DNA from: Pyrocephalus nanus
Lineage: Eukaryota; Chordata; Aves; Passeriformes; Tyrannidae
Assembly (NCBI GenBank): GCA_038380795.1
Contig: CM076259.1
Span: forward strand, 69,221,741-69,285,740
Length of the DNA: 64,000 nucleotides
Reading direction: 5' to 3'
Under the pieces are notes generated by a model. That model made no database searches. It saw only the letters and a list, made by a program, of their open reading frames with translations, and had not been told where the DNA came from. Position 1 is the stretch's first letter; each line of letters starts with the position of its first letter. Shown in pieces: positions 26,332 to 39,410 of the stretch. Both the position numbers and the translations under genes were made by a program.

Positions 26332-29300
26332 GCATCTGTCACAGATAAGAGGACAAAGAAAAATCATAATAAATGCTTGGAAGCCTAGCAAGGCTGCATT
26401 GTTACCTGTGAATTGTGAAATTTTGTTATCTTTTAGTTGGACCACTAACTTGAATTAAAGGCTAGATCACAGAAATCTGACAATTGATTTTTAACTAGAA
26501 AAAAATTGAGAGAGTGCTATATAAAAGTTGCTGATGTTAGCATAGTGAGTTAAATAGCCGTCCATCCATATGGTAGATTTTCATAAGAAATCCAACCATG
26601 CTCATTTTCAGGTTGAACTAACCACTAGCATATAAAAATGCACTGTCTTCATGTAACCTGATTGCAACCAGCCCTACTGTAGCGCTTTGTCTCGTAATAT
26701 GTGTGCACACTGTGCATGTCTTGTAACTTATGTGATGCATTAAGCAAAGTTAGATTTAGCAACTAGTAGTTATTTCTAGAAAAAAGCTGCATCTGTTTTG
26801 CCTAATTGCTTATTTCTTTCTGATTTATAAGGATATTTTCCCTTTCTGAAATCAATGTGCTTGGTACCCTGGATGGTATTTTGGTCTTGAGGATCTATAT
26901 GTTCCTTTTTAGAATTCATCAGGATGAAAACCGATTGATTATCCAGTGAAACCTCCTTTATGTCTTTCAACCATTGTCATATTAGCTCTTTTTTCTGTAA
27001 TGTTTTTTGCAATCTCTCTATTTAGCTGTTACAGGTGCAGGTTACAAAGCTTTCCCAGAAGTTTTTTTTTTCATGTTTGGCATGTGATGTACTGGGACAA
27101 TGTGGTGTTTGCATCTTGGGATAAAAATATGTCTGCCTCACATAGCAAATCTATAAATACATTTATAGGGTAACAAAGTGGGTTTTGTTGTCTGAGACCT
27201 CCTTCTGTAGTTTGACCACAGAAAGGGTATATAATCTTGGGGCAAAGGGAGGTATGACTTCATTTTTATTTTCCCTTTATTTCCCTCCCCCTCTGCTTTC
27301 CTATGTTCCATTACTTTTTGTATTTAACCTATTTAGGTTCTGTATTGTGTGAATTCGTTCTTGCTTTTAAATCCTGGTTCAGTCCTTCATTAGCACTGCA
27401 ATTGGAAGTCAAGGGAATTCTTGGTTTTAATGTGTCTTAGATCCTTAAAGTCATGGTTGTCCAAATCTACGTGTCCGGAACCTTGTGTCTACCTTCAAGA
27501 ACACAGATGTTTACATGGATAAACTGGCAACTTTCTCCTCAAATAAATGTTTAGTTGAGTCTGACTGCACAGAGCACTAATTTTTGACAAAAATTCTCTG
27601 TAGATCATACTTTTTCTTGATTATTCTGAGACTGTTACTGCAAATTTCACTTGCCCATGAAGGAAATGCATAAAATGAGTGCTTGCAAATTGTAAGATCT
27701 TTATGCAAATGTATACTTAATTGGGATCTGTTATGGATACTGGTTACATATGGAAATTGATAAACTTTGCTTGTTGTCTGTTCTCATAGTATGAAGAGTT
27801 CACAAAAAACTCAGGGCAGTTAGACCTGTAGTACTGATTTTCAGTAGTTTTTCTTAGGGAAGTTGGAGAACTAGATGAAAAATGAGTTCAACATAATGAG
27901 GGTATACTGTAAATAGCAGGTGGTGTATTTGTGTCCTTCTGATAAGGAGATAAAAGTCTCCATAATGTTGATGTAGGTAGATTCAAGAGAGCGGGAATTA
28001 AAATGAAAATTTCAGTAAAGCTATCTTTTGGGTTTTTTTCAGGGTGGGGTATGTTTAAATTCTGTGAGTAGGGTGGCAGATCACAGGGAGCCTTGAAGAA
28101 GCTCCCTCGCTTAGTTAAAATGTAGGAGAACTAGATCAGGAATTGTTCTCTAGTGAGAGGAGCATGAACAAAGGGCTTGTTCCAGATGCACACTCCCACC
28201 TCCTCTCCTGGCTGTCAAGTACAGCGTTGGTGGAAAGATCTTGGGGGTTGGTAGGAGGGTGAGATGCCTATAAGTATAACAGTAAGTTCTTTAATTTCAT
28301 GTTATTCAAGTGAATTATAGTAAGATAAACTTCTTAACAAGCTTACCTGCATATTGCAATCACCTACTGATATGTAGACGCCATCTAGTGGTAGCCGCCC
28401 AAGTTGCATAAAATTGCTGTCTAGAGGCCATCTAGTGGCCAGGTCTGTTTGGGGTTTTTTTGTTTGTTTTAGGAGCCGGTGCATGCGAGTTAAAGACCTA
28501 TTTCCCATCTAAATTATAAAGTACTGTTCTGTATAGCATAACTAAAAAGAATGAGACAATATAGTCTAAAGAATAAAAGTCTTTTGTGTGAACAGGTAAG
28601 TTTTTTTGGCTTGATTCAGAAACTTGGTGTGAAAACTTGGAAAACAACCCTTTTTATTTCTAATATGTGGTAAAATCATATTATGATTAATTATTCATTG
28701 GTGTTGCTCTGAACTCTGTGATTATGTTGGTGAGCTGAGAATCTGCTCTCTAATGGTCAGGGCTAGTGTCTGTCAGTTTCTCATTTTGAAGTAAATGAAT
28801 ATATTAGTGAATATATTCATTTTGCTATGAATGCAAAATGCAAAAAAAATTTGTTATCAGACTGCTTCATATATTTTTTTATATTATGTATTAAGTGGGC
28901 TGTGCCTTATAGAGCATAGTAGAAACCTTCCAGAATCCAGAGGAAATTACTAATAGGTGAGTTTCTCAGAGTAATTTTTTTTTTTTTGGTATGCACAACA
29001 AAAGAGAGGAATTTCTGAGCTCTTTCTTTCCATTTTGAACACAGATGTAATTGTGATAGTGCAAGTATCTGTCATGACCAAAGGGTTTGATTTCATGCTT
29101 AATCTGCCTGTAGTGGAAGTCTTTTGAATTATGCCTGATAGGCTCATCCTGGTACATTATCTGAAGGAGCTCCTTTTGGATATTAATAAGAGGTTTATAT
29201 GGTTGTCCTTTGTATTTAAGGAATGGTTTAGAAATATCAACCAGCGTTTTCTCTTTGGACCTTTAGAAGAATTGCAGAGCTCATCTGGATTCTTTGAAAC

Positions 29301-32300
29301 CATGTGAGGGAGTTTTGAGTTGTCCCTGCAATGTAGGAAAAATGGATATTAATTTGAACTCCACAGATGGGTTAATAAGGAGGAAGAAATGGAGAAAAGT
29401 GGTCAGTCAGACAAAGTTTAAGTTCTCGTACAGAGATCTGATTTGTTTTTTATGAGCATCTGGGCAGTTTAAGCACAGTATACATACATAATCTTAGGTG
29501 GGGAAATACATATTGTCGTAGATGCTATATTGGAACAGATAATAATCATACCGAAACTTTGTAAACTGATGTTCATATAGTTTTCAAAGCTATGCCTCAA
29601 ACAGTCAGTAAACTGCACACCGTTAGGATACCTGCTCTGAGGCTTTCAAGTGGGCCCAGGTTGGAAGGCAGAGTTGTTGCACAAGCTCAGGATGAACATA
29701 GCCTCCTGGTGTTTGCTTCCTGAGGAGCAGGAATTGTGGTTAAATTTTCCGTGGGAGTATTCCTCTTTGTGAATTTAGGAAACCTGACTTCTGTATGTCT
29801 ATGTCACAAACGTCATGCAGGTTTCCTTTAGTCATGCAAGAGAAATTGAGGGGAAGTCACCTGACTAAAATTTTAGATGTTGGAAAGAGATAAAGCAACC
29901 ATTCTGTGAGTGCTTATTTCTCTCTGGTTACTAGGGGAGCCTGGCTGACCTTCATACACAATCACCTAACTTCTTTCTTACTGTAGAAAGAATTTGACTT
30001 ACATAATTTCTCTGTACTCACTGGATGTAATACAAAATAATTGGACTGAAGAAGCTTCTAGTTGGGCATTAAGACAAACTTACCAATAAGTGTAATAAAA
30101 CAGGAGTACATTTGCTAGGAAAGTTTCTGAACATTAATCATTAAGCAGAGAAAAAATTGTCTGTTGATCTGTGGAAGCTGATAGCCAGTACTTCTAGTGA
30201 TCATCATCAGTTTTTATCATACTTTTATCAAGTCCCACTTGATAAAAGTGATACTATGGTGCTAGAGTATCAAAGGAAGATACTGAAATCACGATGCCAG
30301 TGCAGTCAACCTGAGTTTCATCTAAATGTCTGAAATTTACTCGTGGAAAGTCAACAGTAGTTCAGAGTTGGGCTCAAGTAGGAATGTAATCATTTTTGGG
30401 ATAAGAAACTATTCTTGTTGCAGAGTGGTATGTCTCGCAGTGGGTGTCTAGAAGATGCATGCGGTACCTGGCTGCATGAAGACAATGGGCAAACGGAAGT
30501 TAAAAATGCTTTTTAGTTAAAACCATGATGTGATTGTAGCAGCTCATTAGACTTTGAGTGTTAGGAATGGTTTTCATTATGGTAGCATGTGTTAGTGTCA
30601 CAGCAGGTATATTGTCCGTGTGGGACTCTCATGGGAACTGAACAGTGTCATTTACATTTCACAAAGTGAGTGGTTGCAGACAAATAGTGGAGGATACATT
30701 TGTTACAGCTGTACAACTTTGTTGTTCCTAGTAGACAGAGAAGGAAGTTGGTAATTCTAGAGAAATTAGTAGATAGTTCCTTTTACTAGTCACTCTCCTC
30801 ACCAGTCTATTTTCTCCCTCAGCTTGGTAAGGGTAACTTGTGCTGTAGCTTCTCTACGGCAACATAGGGATGAAAATTATAAACAACTTCTGCTGCAAGA
30901 ATTAATAATTAGTTGAGACAGGAATTAACTGTAGTAACTCTTACCAGGTGCAGTGTAAGTGATAAAGCTCAGAGAGCTTGCATGGCTGGCAGCAGATACA
31001 CATGGATACACACAATGGAAAAAGATATACACATAGGCAAATGAGGTTAATCTTGATGTAGAGAAAAGCAGTTGGAAGGAATTTCAGTCTGCTCAGAAGC
31101 AAGAGATGCATTTCTGAATGCAAATAGTGTCTTTTGCAACCAGAACGAGACAAGGAGGGTGATTTTTGAAGTAGCAACAGGATATGGAATGTGAGAGAGA
31201 AGTAATGGGAAAGACTGGAAACATAGACATTAGTTTTGCCCATCTTAAGTTTGTTGCAACAGCAAGGCAGTATTGGGAGAATCTCCCTAATACCTTGTCT
31301 GAGTTTTACAGACGTGGAAGGAACACATTCCTTATGCTGCTGAAGATAGGGAATTTTGATTAGGTCCTTACTGTACAGTTTTCTAGCAGATGGTTACAAA
31401 TAAGAACTTAAATAATGAGATTTTTCTTCTCTGTATGCCTCAGTTTTATTGGGATGTGTGAACTTCCATAGCTTACAACTTTTGTATAGTTTGTCTTGTC
31501 TGCTTATGTTGGCTGCTTATATAACTTGATGAAACAGCACACTGATTAAAGGAGAAATAAACTTACTCTGAACAACATTGGAACAGGCTGATGCCTCTTC
31601 TTTCAAGAGCTAGGCAAATAACTCATTGTTAAATAACCATTAAATACTTATCCAGTGGCTGTAGATTCTCTTTTGAATATTCCTTTAGCTTAAGTTGAAA
31701 GGAGGATAAAAATGTTGTTGTGTTTGACTCTGATTGTAAGAACTAATTTTCTCTCCTCATATATTTATGACTGGGAAATCTCTCCAATTTTAATAAGGCA
31801 TGTACAAATGAGTTCAGGTACTATATTTTTTCTTAATATGTAACTATTAAAATTGTACATATTCTGGGAATTTCTTTAGTCTGCATAGTCCACTGGATCT
31901 TCTCTCCTTTTTAACATAGATGTCTTTGGAGCCATAATCACAGTCAGCCTTTGTAGCTTGAGTAGTGGGAAGAAAGAGCAGTGACCTCTTACGCTGAGGC
32001 AAGAACAGAGGATGCATTGAATAACATTTGGAGAGCTTGCTTAAAATAGGGAAATCCTTTTTTTAAAACAGCATAACCAGGCTTTCTCAAATATAAGTGC
32101 TTTATCTGTGTTTGGAAAGATAGGTAGATGTTAGGGTCAATTTTTTTCTGTAGGTTTTTTTCAATACTAATTTGGATCAGCATTTATTTAAAGTTGTTAT
32201 TGGTTCCTCCCTCTCTTTTTTTTTTTTTTTTTTTTTTTTAGATTATTAATCAGCGTAAAAGTAAGAATTCTCATTGCCATCATGTGTTGTCTTTGAGTCT

Positions 32301-35300
32301 GACCAAAGCAGGATGTTTTCCCACTTACACTACATGGCTATGTTGATGTGAAGTCTTCTAAAACTTCTCTTGGAACCTCAATTTCTTTACAGTTCATGGA
32401 ATTCCACTGCAGTTTTACAGACTAATTTTGCATTTGTGGACAAATCATGCCATCTTCATGTGGATTTTTGGAGGAGTTGTAACAAGATTTTAAATTATAA
32501 AAATAGTGGTTGTTTATAGATAATGCTTCAAAATTTAAAGAAAACTATTGAGCAGTTTTCTGTTCCTAGTGTTCTGCATTCAGATTTTAACTGAAAAGAC
32601 AACCGTTTTTTCCTCTAGTGATTTACTGTCTGAATTTTATGTGGCTACGTTTGGGGATTTAAAATATTAAGGATTTATGTGTAGGGATTTTGTTCCCCTT
32701 TGCTCCTCTTCCATTCACGATTTCCTCTTCTGTGATTTTTGTGTTTACTGTGGAGTTCCCTAAGATTTTCAATTTTCCAGTGTCTTGTTCTCTCCAGAAC
32801 TCTCCTGAGCTGTCTTCTTACAACAACTCCTGCAGCTCTTCTGTTTGGTGGATTTCTTTTCAGATGTCCTCACTGACTCCCAGAGCTAGGACCTTACCCT
32901 GATTGTGAATTCCCATACCCTGATGTAATATGTGCAAACTGAGGTCAATACAGATGATGTTGGTTGCCAAGTACATATGCAGTTATGAAACTTTAAATTA
33001 TTAAACTGCTGGGAGTTGTGTAATATTGTTAATTGGAGCCATGGTGATAGTTTTGTTCAATATCCTCTTTGTTTCTTGATTTCTTGAGCTTCCAAGGCTT
33101 CTTATATATTATGCTTGGATATAGATTTAAATGAGAAGACAGTCACCCATGAAACATCAGCTTCTCACCTTATCTTCATTTCTGCGCTATGTTCACAGTG
33201 CAAAAGTGAATACTTATATACTGTACGATCTAAACTGGATAAAGCTGAATATGCAGCCTTGGTATATGCACGTATGTGTGCATGTAACTATATTTTTGGT
33301 TATAAAAATGTAGTGAGGGTTTCTTTCTTTGTTTTAATCTGAATCTTGTATGTTGTAGTTCTTTGTTTGAATTTGCCCTTCATGTCTACTGTAATCTGGT
33401 TAGGTGTCTATTGCCATGTAATGCTTTATTTTATGTTGGCATTTTCTCTTGTGTAAATTAGTAGGTTCCAGCCTGTTTACCATTTGCTTTGTCATTAAGT
33501 GACTATACCATGGGGAATGTCTGGGTTCAAAGTCAATCTCTGAAAGCCTGAATTACCGGAAGGGAATTAACTGACTGTGTAAGCATGTCCTTAGTAGTTT
33601 AAAAGTGAAATTACTGTTAAGTCTGTTTGCTTAGCTATACAGATTAACACAAGCTACTGTTTCTTTTATTTTATAGTGGCGTTTATTTTCAACTGGATTG
33701 GATTTTGTTTATCCTTCTGTATAACAAATACCATAGCTGGAAGGTATGGTGCAATCTGTGGATTTGGTCTCTCCCTGATCAAATGGATTCTCATTGTACG
33801 GGTACGTTTCTTGATTCACAGCGTACAGACTCTGCAGAACAAACCCATAACAATTCATTCAAGGCTATATGATTAGGGAATTAAAAATCAGTATAATAAA
33901 TTCTAGTGCTTAACAGAGAGCCTAGAATTTTTCTAACTTTTCTTCAGAGAGAGTTTACTTGCTATATAATATATGCTTACTAAAGATGAAACTTAATCTA
34001 TTTTTACCTGACATAGAATTTGGTGTTCACATTTCCACTAAAATAAATGCAGAATGACTCATTCTTTGCACAAATATTTAAAAGTCTACAGCGGAAGTGG
34101 AGCAAGTACCTAAAATATCACTGGTATTATAGTGTTCTGCATGAAAGATTTATAAATGTCTTGGCCTGTTGCGAAGGAATATCAGAAGACATTTCTTCAT
34201 CATATTTGGTGCTTCTATTCCTTGTAAGCTACCTATCAAATCAAGTCAAAATTAAATATGAAGTTATTCACATTTTTACCATCTTACATGTTTCATTTCT
34301 TGATATTTTCAAGGCAACACGACTAGATACTTTTCTGAAAGGTACATTAGCCAAATGGAAGTTACGTAGCTGACTAAGTGGATGCTAGGTGAAATGTAAT
34401 AAATCTTTCTGAGCTTGAATTCTGTATATCTGAGACATAATGTTTAAAATCTCATCCCTTTTAATGAAGAAAGAGATCTTGGATAACTTAGTTATATGTT
34501 CTGCCAGTGATGATTTTTTTTAACTTTTTTTTTTTTTTTATTCTTTCCCCTTTGTGTGTGTTAGTAACTTAACTTGATTTAATACATAATAAATAGTAAA
34601 AGATAGTAGAGAAATTACTTGGTCCTTCCTGGACATGTACTGCATCCTTCTTTGAGCTTTTTTTTTTTAATTTCCTTTTTGCTTCTTTGGAGGAGGGGAA
34701 TGCTACTGGACCAGATGTAATTCTGGTCTTTGTTGGAATTCAGGTGTTGAGATGGAATTTATCTTAATGGAAAGAGAAGACATGAATTTTTCAACTATGC
34801 ATGGAGATATTTTCAGCTTACCTGAGGCATACTAATCAGGGGGCAGAACTTGCCCATTGTGTCAGTTTTATTATTCCTCTCTGCTTGAAAATGTGCTCAT
34901 AACAAACACAAAAATTAATATATGCTAAACTTCCTAAAGAATTACTGTGTTCTAGACTATAATTAAATTATTGTATGTAATTTGTTACTAATTCAAAAAT
35001 ATTAGAGCCAATTCTAAGACCTCAGGGGTGGTTTTTTCTCATAGTGAAGATTACCACGTTCCTTTTTTGTCTCCCTTCCTGGAGACAATAGCAGAAAGCT
35101 CATGAGATGTGTGTCAACAGTGACACACAAGCAAGCATATGTACACAAAGTTGTTTTGATCCTTTGTTTCAGACTCCTCCAAAGGCTTGTATTGCCCTTT
35201 CCTACTCCCGTTCAGTAGTACAAAATGTTACAGTGTCTAAACAGTCTGAGTTCACATATACTCTCTCTGTCAGTTTTTACTGGGTGGGGGATGGATGGAG

Positions 35301-35468
35301 AGAACCTGGAGAATAAAAGCACAGTTTTGCTGTTGGGGAAATTCTACAGCCATGGCTGATTCTGCCTGCAGAGTGTGTGAGAGTAATGCACATAGGCCAA
35401 TATATGATTGTTGTAGTAAATCTTTTTTCCAACTAAATGAAATTGTAATTTTAAAAAAAGTGTATTGA

Positions 35469-35553
<85 letters not shown>

Positions 35554-38418
35554 CATAGAATCAACCAGGTTGAAAAAGACCTCTGAGATGACTGTGTGTG
35601 TGTATGTATATATATAGAGAAAGAGAGAATTGAAAACATTGATTATCAAGTAAGATATAATTAATATTGTTAACAAAATCCTAGGAATTGAGTATTTATA
35701 TGGGGATAATGTGAATACCAACTCTTTAATTGAACTTAGTAGTTCTGTTTGTTCATATTTTTTTATTTCATTGATGATAGAAATGATTGCAGTACAGGAT
35801 CAAACCCTCAAAGAATTCACATGGTCTGGCTTTATTCTAGGGAAAACATGGACTAATTGAAGAAAAAAATAGCTATATCTAGAGTTTTTAAAATATCTTG
35901 GATTTTAATCTGGTTGCATATGTGGCCCAGTATCTTCTGTTTCTTTCCCCCCTCACCCCCCCTTTTTTTTTCCCCACTTCTTGGTTTATATACTGAAGTA
36001 TCCTAGAAATGGCAAACAGAAAGCACTTTGGCAGGATGCAGTAAACATACTGAATGATATTAGGATGGAAGCATATGAGAAGTGTACAGAGCTACTAAGT
36101 AGGTTATTTTCTTCCTTCTGGCAACTTTTCACACATCTCTCAGTTTCTACTCGTTATGTGAGTTTTGGAGACATTTGATTAGCCTTTTTATCAGTGAAGC
36201 ATGAAGTCTGGAGTCTGGTAAAGGCACAGATACCTGTCTCCAATACCATCACACCCTGCCCTCCAGCTGCCTCCCACATCACTGGGAGGACAAAACTGTC
36301 TAGCATGCTCACTAACAGGAACAGCTGAAATGCCACTTCAAGGTTCATTTAGTTGTGTTCAGCTCACTGCTGGGAACTGAATGCTGGTTTGAAAATGAAA
36401 AGACTTTAATGAGTTGGGGGTCTTTATGGGGCTGGTATTCTTGGCAGCGATTAACAGTAGGGGGTATACAGAAGGTCAAAAGCTCTTCTTTTGAGGGGTC
36501 AGCAGAACATCCCTGTCTGATAAGATTAAACTAATGTGGCTTTTCGTGTTAATATCTGAAGCAGCAGGCTGCTGTAATGTGTTTGGGATGGCAGGCACTG
36601 GGGGGAAAAGAAGAAAATCGACAAGTGGCAATTCATTTTAACAAAAAATGTAACATGACTAGCAAGTAATCAAGTTTTTTTTCATATATATATTCTTATA
36701 TATATACACACACATTGTTTAGATATTTTAAATAACTGCCACAGACCAATTGACACTGATGAGTTCTTTGTGCATTAAACTGCTGCACAAATACCAGTTT
36801 TGCATTTTAGAAGAATACCTTTTATGCCTTTTAAATTTGCTTTTCCCTCCATGCTTTCTGTATTTGTGTAGTGCATTAAATGTCTTAGTCATCCATTTTA
36901 CTGCAGCTAAGCCTCATATATGAATTTCAGTTTTCAGATTATTTTACTGGATATTTCAATGGACAGTACTGGCTTTGGTGGATATTTCTTGTACTCGGTA
37001 AGTGGCAATTGAATTAATTTCTGTTTTGATGTGGAAGTATTCAAAGATTAATTAAGTCATTGTAAGTAAGAGTTCTGTAACACATTTAGCTATGTGTTTT
37101 TCTTTACCTGCTGATAGTTTTGTGTGTTGTTTTTATTTCCATAGTATTCACAAGGTTATTGGTTACCATAGTGGTGTTATGTGAACTGTGGACTATTCAA
37201 ATAACCTTCAACTCAAAAAATTTTGCTCTGCATAATTGATTATGTATATAAATAAGGCTTGTAATTTATGCTTTTTAAGCTGCTCCTGCTGATCTAGGGG
37301 TGCAGAACTGTGTAACAAAATTTTGTCTTTACGTAGAGAACATACAGAAAAGTGAGTGCCATGTACTTAAATTTATAAACCTGTATGTCAGATATTAAAT
37401 TTTAAGAAATGTGACTGATCTCAGGAAGGTGGAGTCTAACGTCTTGTGTGCAGGTCACGAAATGTGCTTTTCAAGTCCTTTGAAATGCGTGCTGCATCAG
37501 TAATTTCTCAGTAGGACGAGAGAATGGCTTCATGCTTGCTGATCACAGTGCTCCCATGATGTCAGCTTTCTCTTAAGAGGTCTGTCTTCCCATGTTCAAA
37601 GTCTTATGTGCATCAAATTCTGCTGTTCTTTTTTTAATGAGGATATACCAAACCCCAACCACTATACCTTTTCTCCTACTGTGGATTTTGTAATTTGAAT
37701 ATGGAATCCAAAATTATTTTCTTTTACAGAAGTGAATGCTACTATCCATTTTATTTTCTGTTTCCAGCTCTGTAAGCACAGTAAACTGTTGCTGATTCAG
37801 TAGGTGGCACTCTTCCCTTTGAGTCAATTGACTTAAATGGCTAACAGTGAATCTTAGAATTAAAAGCTGAGTAAATTAAAAAGAAAAAAAAAAACAACAA
37901 CCAACTCTGAGATTGTGAATGTTTTTGACTCGTTATTTATCTTGAAAGAAATGACAAAAGTCTTAAAGGACATTAGCATTATGTGCCTTTTAGTAGTGTT
38001 TGAGGCTATTCATTAGACTTCCTGATGCTCCCCTTGCTTTATTGCTGTGCACTTTATAGCTTGAAATATGTAGAAACTGCAAGTGTTCGACACATCATAG
38101 CATCAGTCCCTTGAATGCTTTCATGTTATTTGAGGTGATTGTATTGAAGTAGGAAGTGGAATGACTCTTTCCAGGCACAAACATCTCCAGATAAGTCTTT
38201 GATTAAAACCAGGCCTTATGGTGCCTGAGATTGAGGTTTGACACTTTTTTTCACTAGGATGAAAATACTGTGTTCTTCCCCTAAACCTTCCTCCACCATG
38301 TCTATGGAAAAACCTTTTTTCTTCTTTTTACTAGTCTTTTGCAGCACATGTTCAGAAAGTAGCTCACTTTTTAATTTGGGAAAGCCTTATATTCAGTCTA
38401 AAGTGTTTGAGAACTTTC

Positions 38419-38449
<31 letters not shown>

Positions 38450-39379
38450 GAAGTTTAGGATATGCCTTGGAATAAAAGGCACAATGAAGCGTTCAGTATG
38501 CATCCAGCAGTGTTCTCTTGTCTTACAAATCATTTGCATGAAATACACCAACAATGTTTTTAAACTGATTAAGTGGATATACCAAGATTGCTGGAACACC
38601 ATTAGAAGGATTTGACCCAAAAAAGCTACTTAACAGGACATGAAGGAGTATTATCATGCCACGGGAACACTGTCATCCAGATCTGTGTTTTATTGTTTTG
38701 GATAAATTTCCCACTAGACCACGTGAAGTAGCATGTCCAGCATCTCTTCAGAAGTGTAGTTGTAGTGAGTTGTAGTCTTTTTTATAGCCCTTTCACATAC
38801 TTGAGCCCACCTACTGCCATCTCCTCTCTTCTGGTGTTCACCTATCTGTTTCTACTCTCTTTCCTTCTTTCAGAATGTGACAAAATCTGCCAACATGTCA
38901 CAGAAAAGCAAAGTTGTCCATTTCCTAGGAGCTGTCATGTACAGTGAACAAATTGGAGAGATATAATTCAAATTTTCAAATTTAATGTTAGCCAGTGTTT
39001 CTTTTTGAGGAACACAATGTAAAGTGGGATGGTTTTTTTCCTTCCCTAAAGAGAGAAGTATAAAATATGGGTTGAACTTGGACTGGTTTTCCATCATGTG
39101 TAATGCAGAAAATATGCTATCAAACACCTTAAGAGCTGCCTGCCCTCATTTTGCTGTTTCAGCTGCTTTTCAGTTAAATGTGGGACTACCTCTAATAATG
39201 TCTGGGTAGCAGCTTTTCTAGTAGACTTGCAGTCCACATCTTATGGATTTCTTCCCTCTGCAGAATTTGCCATAATCACAGAAAGGTGTCTGGCTTAGGT
39301 AAAGTTCCCCTAGTTAGCAGATCATTCCCTGTTGTTTTTTTGTTTCTGTGCCTGTCCTAATGAAGCTTTGGTTTAAAAA

Positions 39380-39410
<31 letters not shown>

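Larger units (their letters stand above)
26129..33676 (+). other. NDFIP2: NDFIP2 intron 4
   Basis: This 7.5-kb intron has long T tracts at 26296-26330 and 32216-32239, a pair of CTCF-like motifs at 28378-28391 and 28425-28438, and a 13-bp perfect inverted repeat at 30221-30249. I see no additional exon or clear repeat family. Confidence 0.88.
33802..36930 (+). other. NDFIP2: NDFIP2 intron 5
   Basis: This 3.1-kb intron contains a (TATC)21 microsatellite directly followed by a CR1 3'-end fragment (35469-35597), a GT/TA-rich run after it, and a C/T-rich stretch at about 35940-35975. The acceptor region has two nearby AGs (36930 and 36937); only the first keeps the frame. Confidence 0.88.

Noticed and set aside
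26222..26458. Open frames over the T tract encoding poly-Phe or poly-Lys
   Set aside because: Artefact of the homopolymer.
36454..36467. Possible CTCF motif (ACAGTAGGGGGTAT)
   Set aside because: Three mismatches to the core including the GGC, too weak to list.
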